Source of the DNA: Phycisphaerales bacterium
Lineage (GTDB): Bacteria > Planctomycetota > Phycisphaerae > Tepidisphaerales > Tepidisphaeraceae
Assembly: GCA_020847375.1 (NCBI GenBank)
Contig: JADLCB010000025.1
Span: 1 to 64,000, forward strand
Direction of reading: 5' to 3'
DNA: 64,000 nucleotides
Part shown: positions 56,162-64,000 of the stretch, in pieces
Layout of the letters: each line of letters begins with the position of its first letter
How positions within the stretch are numbered: the stretch's first letter is position 1
Notes under the pieces: model-generated
Databases searched by the model: none
What the model saw: only the letters and a program-made list of their open reading frames with translations
What the model was told of the DNA's origin: nothing
Position numbers and translations under genes: made by a program

Positions 56162-57184
56162 ATGCCACTGATGACCACCAAGCCCATGTTTGATCTCGCC
56201 TACGATGGCGGTTTTGCCATTGGCGCGTTCAACGTCAACAATATGGAAATCACGCAGGGAATTATCGAAGCCTGCGCAGTCGAAAAAAGCCCTCTCATTC
56301 TTCAGGTTTCCAAGGGCGCGCGGAAATACGCCAACTATCGTTACCTGCGCCACATCATCGCTGCCGCTGTGGAGGAACACCCCGAACTGCCGATTGCCAT
56401 TCACCTTGACCACGGCGATACCGTTGATCTGGTGCAAACCTGCGTCAGTGACGGTTTTACCAGTGTCATGATTGACGGCAGCCATCACCCCTACGAAGAA
56501 AACGTCGCCCTGTGCAAAAAAGCGACCGAAGTCGCTCACGCCAATGGCGTCACCGTTGAAGCTGAACTGGGAATGCTCGGCGGTATTGAAGAAGATGTCG
56601 TCGGTCTCAACGCTGAGGAATATCAGAAAAACATCGAAAAGTTCCTGACCGATCCGCAACAGGCGGCTGATTTCAGCAAGCGCACCGGCATTGACAGCCT
56701 GGCCGTCGCCATCGGCACCAGCCACGGCGCGTACAAGTTCAAACACGAAGCCACCCTGGCGTTCAACCGCGTCGAACAGATCATGAAGACCTGCCCGGGC
56801 CTGCCTCTGGTGATGCACGGCAGCAGCTCTGTGCCGCAGGAATTCATCGACCTGATCAACAAATACGGCGGGGCCATGCCCAACGCCAAGGGCGTGCCTG
56901 AAGATCAGATCAACATGGCGGTCAAAAAATATGGTGTGTGTAAGGTCAATATCGACACCGATCTGCGCCTGGCACTGACAGCCAAAATTCGTGAAGTTTT
57001 CGCCACCAAACCTGCTGAGTTTGACCCGCGCAACTACCTCGGCCCCGGACGCGAAGCCATCATCAGCATGGTGCGCCGCAAGGTCGGCCCGACGGTGCTC
57101 AACAGCGCCGGCAAAGCCGATGCCGTCATCAAACAGTGGGAAAAACTGGGCAAACCTCTGCCAGCCTACTACGGCAGGAAGTAA
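56162..57184 (+). CDS. fba: Class II fructose-bisphosphate aldolase
   Basis: Cleaves fructose-1,6-bisphosphate in glycolysis and forms it in gluconeogenesis. The zinc-binding and phosphate-binding regions are visible: IAIHLDHGDT, GTSHGAYKFK and VMHGSSSVPQEF, with CKVNIDTDLRLA near the end. Length 340 matches the class IIB-like forms. AAAGGAG lies seven bases before the ATG at 56162. A terminator follows, so it is expressed as a single gene. Confidence 0.95.
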   Translation: MPLMTTKPMFDLAYDGGFAIGAFNVNNMEITQGIIEACAVEKSPLILQVSKGARKYANYRYLRHIIAAAVEEHPELPIAIHLDHGDTVDLVQTCVSDGFTSVMIDGSHHPYEENVALCKKATEVAHANGVTVEAELGMLGGIEEDVVGLNAEEYQKNIEKFLTDPQQAADFSKRTGIDSLAVAIGTSHGAYKFKHEATLAFNRVEQIMKTCPGLPLVMHGSSSVPQEFIDLINKYGGAMPNAKGVPEDQINMAVKKYGVCKVNIDTDLRLALTAKIREVFATKPAEFDPRNYLGPGREAIISMVRRKVGPTVLNSAGKADAVIKQWEKLGKPLPAYYGRK

Positions 57185-57257
57185 TGATCGGTTTCCCAGC
57201 CAATCACCGTGATTGTCGCTGTGATTAGTTGTCTGTAAAAATTGTTCGACTCAATCC

Positions 57258-57299
57258 GGCAGGCTCAGCAGCGACCGTTGTTGAGCCTGCCACTTTTTT
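57258..57299 (+). terminator. Intrinsic terminator of fba
   Basis: GGCAGGCTCA (57258-57267) pairs perfectly with TGAGCCTGCC (57282-57291), then AC and six T residues (57294-57299). Confidence 0.87.
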
Positions 57300-57396
57300 A
57301 CTCTAACTGTTCCTGATCCCGGCAGCGCGGGATTGATTCCAGAAAACCACCCGCATCGTAACCGACGCGCGGGCAACAATGGCTGTTTCACTGCGG

Positions 57397-58251
57397 TTAG
57401 CCCTTCACGGCTCCCAACTGGATACCGGAGATGAAGTAACGCTGGCCAACGATAAAGATGATCAGCATCGGCAAAATCATAATCGCTGAACCCGCCATCA
57501 ACAGCGCCCATTGTACGCCGTAAAGGTCTTGGAATTGACTCAGGGCAACCGGCAGGGTGAACAGGGACGGGCTTTGGCTGACAATGAGCGGCCACATGAA
57601 GCTGCGCCACGACCCCATGAATGTCAGAATCGCCAGCGCTGCCAGGGCAGGTTTGCTCAGCGGCAATACCACATGGCGAAAAATTCCCAGACTGTTGCAA
57701 CCATCGATGGTCGCAGCTTCTTCCAATTCCCGCGGAATACCCAGAAAAAACTGCCGCAGCATGAACGTGCCATAGGCGCTGAATGCCGCTGGCAATATCA
57801 GCGCCCAATAGGTGTCAATCAGCCCCATGGTGCGAAAAAGGATAAACAGTGGGATCATGGTGATCGCTTCAGGGACCATCATCGTTGCCAGATATCCCAT
57901 GAAAATTTTATCACGCCCGAAAAACTTCAACCGCGCAAAGGCGAAGGCAGCCAGCGCACTGGTCAAAACCTGCGCGACCGTGACGCACAGCGTCACCAGG
58001 GCGCTGTTGAACAGTGCCCGGTCGAAATGCGTCTGGCTCCATGCGGTACGGTAATTTTCCCAGTGTGGTTTGAAATTCAGGGACAGCTCCATTACCGACG
58101 ACCCCTCCGGGCGCAGGGACGTGATGATCATCCACGACAACGGAAAGAGCATCGATGCCCCGCCGATGATCAGGATCGTATAGCACAGCAGTCGCACCCA
58201 TAGTGGCTGAGATTTTTCCATTTCGATCTTTCTTCCGCGCTGGGAGGGCAA
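57397..58251 (-). CDS. Sugar ABC transporter permease, MalG-like
   Basis: Inner-membrane permease of a carbohydrate uptake (CUT1) system. Six membrane helices; the EAA loop that contacts the ATPase reads EEAATIDGCNSLGIFRHVVLPLSKPAL in pattern, and the end carries the RYFISGIQLGAVKG tail of the family. Length 284 is normal. It is the last of three same-strand transporter genes and convergent with fba. The sugar cannot be inferred. Confidence 0.92.
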   Translation of the reverse strand: MPSQRGRKIEMEKSQPLWVRLLCYTILIIGGASMLFPLSWMIITSLRPEGSSVMELSLNFKPHWENYRTAWSQTHFDRALFNSALVTLCVTVAQVLTSALAAFAFARLKFFGRDKIFMGYLATMMVPEAITMIPLFILFRTMGLIDTYWALILPAAFSAYGTFMLRQFFLGIPRELEEAATIDGCNSLGIFRHVVLPLSKPALAALAILTFMGSWRSFMWPLIVSQSPSLFTLPVALSQFQDLYGVQWALLMAGSAIMILPMLIIFIVGQRYFISGIQLGAVKG

Positions 58252-58296
58252 TTTCCAACCTCACGCCCATCGCCTCAGGCTTTGGCCCATCAGACA

Positions 58297-59253
58297 TCAG
58301 CGGGCCGAGGAACCCAATTTCCAAGTGATGCTGGTGACAACCAGAATGACCGCGAACATCACGGCCGCGATCGCCGCTGCGTAACCCATGTTGAACCACT
58401 CGAACGCATGGTTGTAAATGTAATAGCTCAGCGTCGTCGTCGCTCCATCAGGCCCGCCACGGGTCATAACAAATGCCATGTCAAAACCACCCTGAAACCC
58501 GCCGATCAACGAGGTGATCAGCAAAAACAGCGTCGTGGGCGCAACCATGGGAACGGTGATATGGCGGAATTGTTGTATCGTACCGGCGCCATCCAGTTCC
58601 GCCGCTTCATATAATTCCGGGGAAATGCCCTGCAGACCCGCCAGATAGAGAATCATTCCCGTACCACCCATGGAGATCCAGATCATCATCAGCATCAGCG
58701 CGGGTTTGGCCCAGTGATAACCACCCAGCCATTGCGGCCCGGTAATGCCAACCAGCGCCAGTGCGCGGTTGATCAATCCAAATTGGTCATTCAGCAGATA
58801 CATCCACAACAGATAAATGCCCACGCCCGCACAGATGGTGGGCAGATAAAAGATCGTCCGAAAAATCGCCCGCCCGCGCAATTTCTGATTCAGCAGCACC
58901 GCCAGCAGCAGCGAACAAAGCAACGACACCGGTATGACCGTCAGAAAAAAGAGCGTATTCCAGAGATATTTCCAGAAACGCGGGTCATTCATCAGCATCT
59001 GGTCTGTCTGTGGATCGTGATGCCACCCCAGCAGATTGATGAAGTTTTCCAGCCCCACAAATCGAGGTGGATGAAAAAGGTCCCACCGAAACAGACTCAG
59101 GACGAACGCCGCCAGCAGTGGAATCAGAAGAAATCCCACAAACCCCAGCAGGTTGGGCAGCAGGAACAAGGCTGCAACCCCGCCCTGCCCTCTGGGTTTA
59201 TCCGCCGCATGCAGCCGCCGGTTTGAAACAGTCAAATCTACTGGCTGACTCAT
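58297..59253 (-). CDS. Sugar ABC transporter permease, MalF-like
   Basis: Partner permease of the MalG-like gene. Six membrane helices after a short polar start (FLLPNLLGFVGFLLIPLLAAF is the first). The EAA loop reads EAAELDGAGTIQQFRHITVP. Length 318 is normal. It overlaps the upstream binding-protein gene by four bases (ATGA), so translation is coupled. Confidence 0.92.
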   Translation of the reverse strand: MSQPVDLTVSNRRLHAADKPRGQGGVAALFLLPNLLGFVGFLLIPLLAAFVLSLFRWDLFHPPRFVGLENFINLLGWHHDPQTDQMLMNDPRFWKYLWNTLFFLTVIPVSLLCSLLLAVLLNQKLRGRAIFRTIFYLPTICAGVGIYLLWMYLLNDQFGLINRALALVGITGPQWLGGYHWAKPALMLMMIWISMGGTGMILYLAGLQGISPELYEAAELDGAGTIQQFRHITVPMVAPTTLFLLITSLIGGFQGGFDMAFVMTRGGPDGATTTLSYYIYNHAFEWFNMGYAAAIAAVMFAVILVVTSITWKLGSSAR

Positions 59254-60539
59254 GATCCGTACCGCCTTTGCTCATTCAGCATCCGATTCATCAGTCGAGC
59301 CGCCCGCTCCACCGCCTGTCGGGCGCTGGTCTGACCGGTATAAACACTATCGCGGGCACCATCCATAATTGTCTGCGCCTCCGTAAAATGGGCCACGCGC
59401 GGAAGTGCGACCAACCGGTCAATCGCTGCCAGCAACACCGGCAGGTGGTCATACTGGGGCTGGCCGGATTCCGCCAGCTTCCGCGTCACCTGAATATCAC
59501 TGGGCAGTGCATTGGACGCCATCATTTTTTGAAACTCCGGCGTAAGGAACTCTTTGCAAAGCGCCCAGGCCATTTCCGGCTGCTTGGTCTGTGCGCTGAT
59601 CAGGATCGCCTGGCTGGATGCCCACTGCGTCTGAACCGCAATCCTGGGGTTCAGCACATAACCCCACCGCACGGATCCCGCCTGTTGGCGCAGGGAAGGC
59701 AAATCCCAGGTGTACGCCTGCATCATCGCCGCTCGTCCGGAGGCAAAGAGAAAATAGCGGTCCAGCGAAGTATGCTGCTGCGCATTGGGGGCGATATGGT
59801 ATCGGTTGATCAGGGCATTATTCGTCTGCAGCGCCTCGATCATCTGCGGCGTGTCGCACGTCGCGCGCGTACCATCATCGCTGATGAACTGGGCACCGAA
59901 CAGGGCATCTTCCAACGAGCCAAAATAACCGAACCGTGTGGTGCGCCCCTGCTCGTCATGCACTGTCAAGCGGCTGGCCAGATCAAAAAAACGATCATAA
60001 TCCCAGGCGTTGGTGGGATACGGCAAGCCGGCCTGATCAAAAATGTCCTTGTTATAAACGACGAAACCAACATCCAGTCGAAAGGGTATGCCCAGTTGCT
60101 GGTCGCCAAACTTGTACCATTCAAGCGACTGTGGGATAAACCGCGAGACATCCACATCTTGCTTGATCCGGCTGGCCACATCCAGAAACGCGCCGCGCTG
60201 GGCAAACTCGCCGAATCCCTGCCCTATCCACATCAGATCCGGCGGATTGCCTGACGCCATCATCACCAGCAGCTTCTGATAATAACTTTGCCCCGGCGCC
60301 TCCACAATCTGCACACTGACTTCAGGGTGCTTCTGCTCAAAGGCTTGTGCCACGCGCTGATAACTATCACTGGGATCCGGCTGGACGATAACCGTCAGTT
60401 GGATTTTTTTGTTCGCTGGAATCTCAGTCCGCTTCAGAAATCCCTGGCTGACACCATAGACAAGAACCAGAAGCATCAGCCCCAGCAATATCGCCAGGGG
60501 CAGTAATCCCCCTTCGCTCTTTTCCTTCTCAGTGTTCAT
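59250..60539 (-). CDS. Sugar ABC transporter substrate-binding protein, membrane-anchored
   Basis: A family 1 solute-binding protein. After an uncleaved-type membrane helix (about residues 12-31) comes LTVIVQPDPSDSYQRVAQAFEQ, then GNPPDLMWIGQGFGEFA and the WDYDRFFDLASRLT region typical of CUT1 binding proteins. There is no lipobox, so anchoring by the N-terminal helix is inferred. The ATG at 60539 was preferred over an earlier codon at 60554. The transporter ATPase (MsmK/MalK type) is not in the window. Confidence 0.9.
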   Translation of the reverse strand: MNTEKEKSEGGLLPLAILLGLMLLVLVYGVSQGFLKRTEIPANKKIQLTVIVQPDPSDSYQRVAQAFEQKHPEVSVQIVEAPGQSYYQKLLVMMASGNPPDLMWIGQGFGEFAQRGAFLDVASRIKQDVDVSRFIPQSLEWYKFGDQQLGIPFRLDVGFVVYNKDIFDQAGLPYPTNAWDYDRFFDLASRLTVHDEQGRTTRFGYFGSLEDALFGAQFISDDGTRATCDTPQMIEALQTNNALINRYHIAPNAQQHTSLDRYFLFASGRAAMMQAYTWDLPSLRQQAGSVRWGYVLNPRIAVQTQWASSQAILISAQTKQPEMAWALCKEFLTPEFQKMMASNALPSDIQVTRKLAESGQPQYDHLPVLLAAIDRLVALPRVAHFTEAQTIMDGARDSVYTGQTSARQAVERAARLMNRMLNEQRRYGS

Positions 60540-60747
60540 GCAGCAGCTCACCAATATTTCAGCAGCTCATGGAAGTCAAATGAACAGACGCCCGCATTAT
60601 ACGTGACCGCTTCCAGAGCACAACAATTGCACGCAGCGCCATCGAACAACGAAGTGCTACGTCACTTGGCCGGCGACATGAAAGTCCTGGCTACTTGCAT
60701 TGCGCCAAAAAGCAGCGCCCCCGTCCTTTCATGGCACCATATTTCAC

Positions 60748-60838
60748 AAAAAAAGCCTCCGGAAGACTTCACGAAATTATTTCTTTCGCGATGCGAACTT
60801 ATGCATCTCGACCGATTCTCGTGAGCCTTCCAGAGGCT
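60748..60838 (-). terminator. Intrinsic terminator of the PEP-CTERM gene
   Basis: AGCCTCCGGAAG (60754-60765) pairs with CTTCCAGAGGCT (60827-60838) with one G-U in the RNA, and on the minus strand it is followed by a run of seven T (complement of 60748-60754). The roughly 60-base loop itself can pair partly (TCACGA/TCGTGA). The gap 60540-60870 holds no gene. Confidence 0.8.
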
Positions 60839-60870
60839 TTGCTACTTTCGTCAGCACCACAGAGCTGCCT

Positions 60871-61656
60871 TTAGCGCTTGTGACGCAAAAGCATCGCTGC
60901 CCCGCCACCCAGCATCAACAGTCCCACCGAGGTCGGCTCGGGAATCGGCGCCATTTCGCTGTTGGTCATGCGCCAATACGACAATTCGGCACCGCCCCAT
61001 ACACCTCCGGTTCCGTCACCAAATTGGACCAAGTTATTGTTGGTCGTTGGAGTCGTGCGAATCCACCCAGCGACCGTAATAACTGGCGTATTCGATCCGT
61101 CCAGATACATCGCCGATGAATTGTTCGCCACATCAACCAACCAGCGAGCATCGTGCCAAGTGGTGCCAATCGTAGCAGCCGTTGCTTTCATCGGCGTTCC
61201 GCCATCATAATAATGGATCGTACTGCGCGAAAAGTTGACAAAGAACAGCGTGTTGCCAGGGTTTCCGTCAACGCGCGGGCGTTGCACCATAACCGAGAAC
61301 TGATCCTGGGTGGCCGCTACATTTTCATCCAGAAGACGAAAGCGAAAGTCCACCGTAATGGTATCGTTAACGGTGCCAGCTCCCGGGGCAGTTTTCAACT
61401 GGAAAAACGGACCATTGCCGTTACTTTGATTATTGTCCATGTACAAGGCTTTTTCGCCTGTGATCGCATCGGTGGTCAGCGAATGAGGATAGGCGGGGAC
61501 CCACGCCGGAGTTGACGCACCAGGTAGTTTACCATCTGCAGCATTGTACTGCGCCTCCCAGCCACCGCTGGGGGCCACCCAAGCCGCTTGCGAAACCGAG
61601 CACGCCAAACCCAGCGCCATCGACGCTGCCAAACCTAAAACATATTTGAAACGCAT
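60871..61656 (-). CDS. PEP-CTERM anchored secreted protein, LamG-like
   Basis: A 261-residue exported protein. It has a signal peptide ending near VSQA, a beta-rich middle part that resembles a LamG/concanavalin-type sandwich (VDFRFRLLDE; WHDARWLVDV), and the sorting tail PEPTSVGLLMLGGG with a membrane helix and RHKR end. The tail should be processed by an exosortase (EpsH/XrtA type), not seen in this window. GGAGG precedes the ATG at 61656. It lies just downstream of the sialidase-like gene and may share its regulation. Confidence 0.85.
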   Translation of the reverse strand: MRFKYVLGLAASMALGLACSVSQAAWVAPSGGWEAQYNAADGKLPGASTPAWVPAYPHSLTTDAITGEKALYMDNNQSNGNGPFFQLKTAPGAGTVNDTITVDFRFRLLDENVAATQDQFSVMVQRPRVDGNPGNTLFFVNFSRSTIHYYDGGTPMKATAATIGTTWHDARWLVDVANNSSAMYLDGSNTPVITVAGWIRTTPTTNNNLVQFGDGTGGVWGGAELSYWRMTNSEMAPIPEPTSVGLLMLGGGAAMLLRHKR

Positions 61657-61698
61657 ACGAACCTCCGGAAAAAGGAAATTGGAACAAAAAAACGTTAC

Positions 61699-63270
61699 TC
61701 ACTTATTGACAGGCAGGGAAAACACGGTTGCATCGACGTGCGGCATACCGCCATCGGTCGCGATGTAATAGACGCACATCACCCTGCCATCCGGGCGCAA
61801 AGCAATCAGCGGATAGCCAAGATCGCCTCCTGCCGCTGCAATACCATCAGCGCGGATGATCATTTCGTTTTTGACATCCCACGTCTTGCCGTTGTCGTAA
61901 CTGATGCTGGCGCGAATACCCATTGGCGTGCGGCGGTATCCATAGGCACAGAGGATGCGCCCATCGGGCAGCACCAGAAGATCAGGGGGATAACCCCAGA
62001 TATCTGTTTTCTCGGGTGTGCTCCAGGTCAGGCCATCATCATGCGAGATGCTCGAATAGAGATTGCCCAAAACGGAATTGGCCGGATCGGGACGGCTCAT
62101 CATCAGCACATCACCATTGGGCAAAGAGGCAAGCGCTGATTCATTGATTCCAAAATTCGGCTGACTGAAACCGTTGGGAGTTACCTCAACAAAACTCCAC
62201 GTCCTGCCATCATCCGCGCTGCGCAGAATAAACTCCTCATCACGGGTATGCCCTTTGCGTCTGCCGTAAACAGCGACCAGGCGCACACCATTTTTGGTGA
62301 CCGTTTCCGTGGCGTGCAGGTGATGATTCATCAATCCTGCAATATCATCCGGGAGCTCAATCTCGTGTTTTGTCCAGGTCCTGCCATCATCCGTACTGAC
62401 CTGATAGTGTGCCCCGCCCAGATAGGCAACCTGTTTGTCATTGGCGAGCATGGTTATCTTCTGATCCTTGTCCAGCTCATCTTTTTTGCTGATGGGGACA
62501 TAGATCCACCCATCGGCCGCCGCTCGAACCAGCGTCCCTTCTTTAGTGCGCCAGGCCGGATTGATGGGCTTCTCGCTGGAATCCTCCCAGGTCAATCCAC
62601 CATCGGATGAGACCATCTGCTTGTTGCCGCCAGTGGGGTCAATGTGACTGACACGCACCTTGGTGCCAAAAGTGGTGAAATAACGGCCATCGGCAGTTTC
62701 CGTCAACGATGGAAACGACGCGTATACATCCTTGCTTTGGTAAAGCACAACCGTTTGCGCATCTTCCAGATTGCTCTTTGCCGGCGTTAAATCAGGATTT
62801 CCCACTGTCAGAAATACCGGCCGCGCTGAATCATAATATGCGCCACTCGCCGGCCGGTTCATTGCTGCAATGGAAAACTGATAGCGACCTTCAGGCCACT
62901 GAGTCCCATCGAGCGTTATCGAGAAGACGCCCTCGCGCGGGTCCTCATCCTTTTGACCGTTATCCTTCAAAAACGGATCAGGCTTACCGAAATCGGTACT
63001 GTAAACGTAATAGTAGCCACTGGAACTAAACGTCAAACCGGCGAGCTTAAGTGATTCGAGGTTGTGCGGCGCGGGGGTTACGTTGCTCAGACGTACTGCA
63101 TAACTGCCAATTTTAACGTTCTCTGATCCCTCAGCGGCAACCGTAATTTTCACCTTGCCCTTGACCGAATCATCGACTTGAAAGTCTGTAATGTTAATCT
63201 GCGCCAGTGCAGCAGAGCCTGCCAGCATGACCGCTGCACCTGCCGCTAATTGAGTACGTTTCAAAATCAC
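61699..63270 (-). CDS. Sialidase-like BNR/Asp-box glycoside hydrolase
   Basis: A secreted six-bladed propeller of the sialidase superfamily. After a signal peptide ending ALAQ and an N-terminal beta domain, five Asp boxes (S-x-D-x-G-x-T-W) are visible: SSDGGLTW, STDDGRTW, SADDGRTW, SHDDGLTW and SYDNGKTW. Catalytic residues are not fully assigned, so true sialidase activity, another exo-glycosidase or a related lyase all remain possible. The start is GTG at 63270 with AAGGA upstream. Length 523 is normal for multidomain forms. It adjoins a sugar ABC transporter and a PEP-CTERM protein, which suggests glycan use. Confidence 0.85.
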   Translation of the reverse strand: MILKRTQLAAGAAVMLAGSAALAQINITDFQVDDSVKGKVKITVAAEGSENVKIGSYAVRLSNVTPAPHNLESLKLAGLTFSSSGYYYVYSTDFGKPDPFLKDNGQKDEDPREGVFSITLDGTQWPEGRYQFSIAAMNRPASGAYYDSARPVFLTVGNPDLTPAKSNLEDAQTVVLYQSKDVYASFPSLTETADGRYFTTFGTKVRVSHIDPTGGNKQMVSSDGGLTWEDSSEKPINPAWRTKEGTLVRAAADGWIYVPISKKDELDKDQKITMLANDKQVAYLGGAHYQVSTDDGRTWTKHEIELPDDIAGLMNHHLHATETVTKNGVRLVAVYGRRKGHTRDEEFILRSADDGRTWSFVEVTPNGFSQPNFGINESALASLPNGDVLMMSRPDPANSVLGNLYSSISHDDGLTWSTPEKTDIWGYPPDLLVLPDGRILCAYGYRRTPMGIRASISYDNGKTWDVKNEMIIRADGIAAAGGDLGYPLIALRPDGRVMCVYYIATDGGMPHVDATVFSLPVNK

Positions 63271-63347
63271 CGAAAATCCTTTCGTTATTTGATCTCTGAT
63301 GCAACCTCGTTGTCTTGTTTACGCGATGACCTAATGAAGTCTGGGCA

Positions 63348-64000
63348 TCAGCGTACTTTCGTAGGCCAGTCCAGCCACCAGTACCGGTAGTTCGGTTGGG
63401 GCTTGCTGTTATAGGCCGGGTCGCCCAGGGTATCGATCGCCAGGCTCTCCACGTGACCGTCTGCAAAAGCACAGTTATTCATCCCACGATGCCAGGTGGA
63501 ATCCATGGCCAATTCCCATCGCCTTTGGCCAGCGCTGGGATCGGGAATAGCAATTACGTTGGTATTGAGTATGTACCACCGCACCTCACCATAGATGATG
63601 GTTTCCGTCGGTCGGCGCACTTCGTTCATTTTGTGCTGACGCAAATTACCGTTGATGTTGTAACTGCGGTAGTAACCGCCCCAGAGGGCTTTGTTGGCAT
63701 CAGACAGATGGATGATGCCATACCCCACAGGCGGCAGTGGTGCGCCGAAATCAGAGTCACCACCGCGCGTCGGATCGCTTGGACAGACCTGCGTTGCTAC
63801 CGGACCACCGCGATAGGGTGGGACGGCATCAGGCGCGCCGAGATAGGGTCGGATGGCCGTGAACCAAAAAAAGTTCCAGCCGTTGTATATGAGCATGTCA
63901 ACAGGAATGTAATTATTATTGTCGTTGGCATACATCACCGTTGCCAGCGCAACTTGTCGAAGATTGGACTGGCACTGCACATTCCTGGCCGCTTCACGCG
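63348..64000 (-). CDS. DUF1559-type pseudopilin-like protein, truncated by the window end
   Basis: Planctomycete secreted proteins of this type have a type IV pilin-like N-terminal helix and a C-terminal domain ending with an H-x-DG motif. Here the frame runs past the window end: reading from 64000 gives REAARNVQCQSNLRQ, the common segment after the pilin helix, so the start lies outside. The end NCAFADGHVESLAID is typical. The function is unknown; they may be matrix or pilus-like subunits. Confidence 0.85.
   Translation of the reverse strand, partial: REAARNVQCQSNLRQVALATVMYANDNNNYIPVDMLIYNGWNFFWFTAIRPYLGAPDAVPPYRGGPVATQVCPSDPTRGGDSDFGAPLPPVGYGIIHLSDANKALWGGYYRSYNINGNLRQHKMNEVRRPTETIIYGEVRWYILNTNVIAIPDPSAGQRRWELAMDSTWHRGMNNCAFADGHVESLAIDTLGDPAYNSKPQPNYRYWWLDWPTKVR

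Noticed and set aside
55730..56818. 362-codon minus-strand frame over fba
   Set aside because: Antisense to a well-identified aldolase with a perfect ribosome-binding site.
59268..60254. 328-codon plus-strand frame over the binding-protein gene
   Set aside because: Antisense to a clear solute-binding protein that is coupled to its permease.
1..64000. CRISPR arrays, tRNA/rRNA genes, IS elements, prophage or toxin-antitoxin pairs
   Set aside because: No regularly spaced repeats, cloverleaf sequences, transposases or integrases were seen on reading the gaps and frames.

Overview
The window reads as a chromosomal segment of a free-living, motile, diderm planctomycete, most likely of the Phycisphaerae type. 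This is inferred from several marks: a protein opening with a degenerate LEPR-type motif, a DUF1559-like pseudopilin tail with the ADGH motif, a PEP-CTERM anchored protein, a DUF4159 protein, PEGA/TolB-like lipoproteins, many genes without a Shine-Dalgarno sequence, and medium-high GC. No rRNA, tRNA, CRISPR array, insertion sequence, integrase or phage gene was recognised, so the segment looks like stable chromosome.

Layout. 1-2.5 kb (+): membrane-anchored alpha/beta hydrolase, MsrA and a short CbiX/SirB chelatase. 2.5-7.5 kb (-): rph, ECF sigma factor, one-span probable anti-sigma factor, secreted coiled-coil protein and PEGA/TolB lipoprotein, which may form an envelope-response operon. 7.7-10.4 kb (-): ilvC, a small membrane protein and a PAC2 protein, followed by apt (+). 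11.1-16.2 kb (-): ATP synthase genes atpZ-I-B-E-F-H-A with a good promoter; gamma, beta and epsilon are absent. 16.6-17.1 kb: a secreted Tyr/Pro-rich protein and a strong terminator. 17.2-19.98 kb (+): promoter, rplK-rplA-rplJ-rplL and terminator, without secE-nusG or rpoBC. 20-27.7 kb (+): dut, ftsK, a GT2 glycosyltransferase, a 503-residue protein distantly like BshC, pgsA and uppP. 27.87-28.13 kb: a promoter, a structured non-coding RNA candidate and a terminator. 28.3-31.1 kb (-): cysD and cysNC for sulfate activation, divergent from a Mrp/ApbC ATPase.

32.5-40.6 kb (-): an exopolysaccharide locus with a tyrosine kinase/Wzz protein, an initiating sugar transferase with a GGDEF-like N-terminus, GT26, GT4 and an O-antigen polymerase/ligase; it contains an 878-base gap. 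41-42.7 kb (-): M50 site-2 protease and Nudix hydrolase. 43-46.7 kb (+): SppA and a DUF4159 protein. 46.8-48.8 kb (-): a large surface protein with CAP and FG-GAP-like repeats. 49.5-53.2 kb (+): fliD, unusually long with repeated modules, and fliS. 53.3-57.2 kb: Gfo/Idh/MocA oxidoreductase, a flippase-like membrane protein and class II fructose-bisphosphate aldolase. 57.4-64 kb (-): sugar ABC transporter (two permeases and a membrane-anchored binding protein, no ATPase), a PEP-CTERM protein, a sialidase-like BNR protein and a truncated DUF1559-type protein.

Together the genes cover energy conversion, translation, chromosome segregation, sulfate assimilation, lipid and envelope synthesis, polysaccharide export, motility and glycan scavenging. 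The least ordinary signals are the RNA candidate at 27.9-28.1 kb, the repeat-expanded FliD, the APS-kinase domain with altered catalytic motifs, the Mrp protein without its CxxC, and the split ATP synthase and ribosomal operons. Functions rest on motif recognition from reading; no database search was possible.
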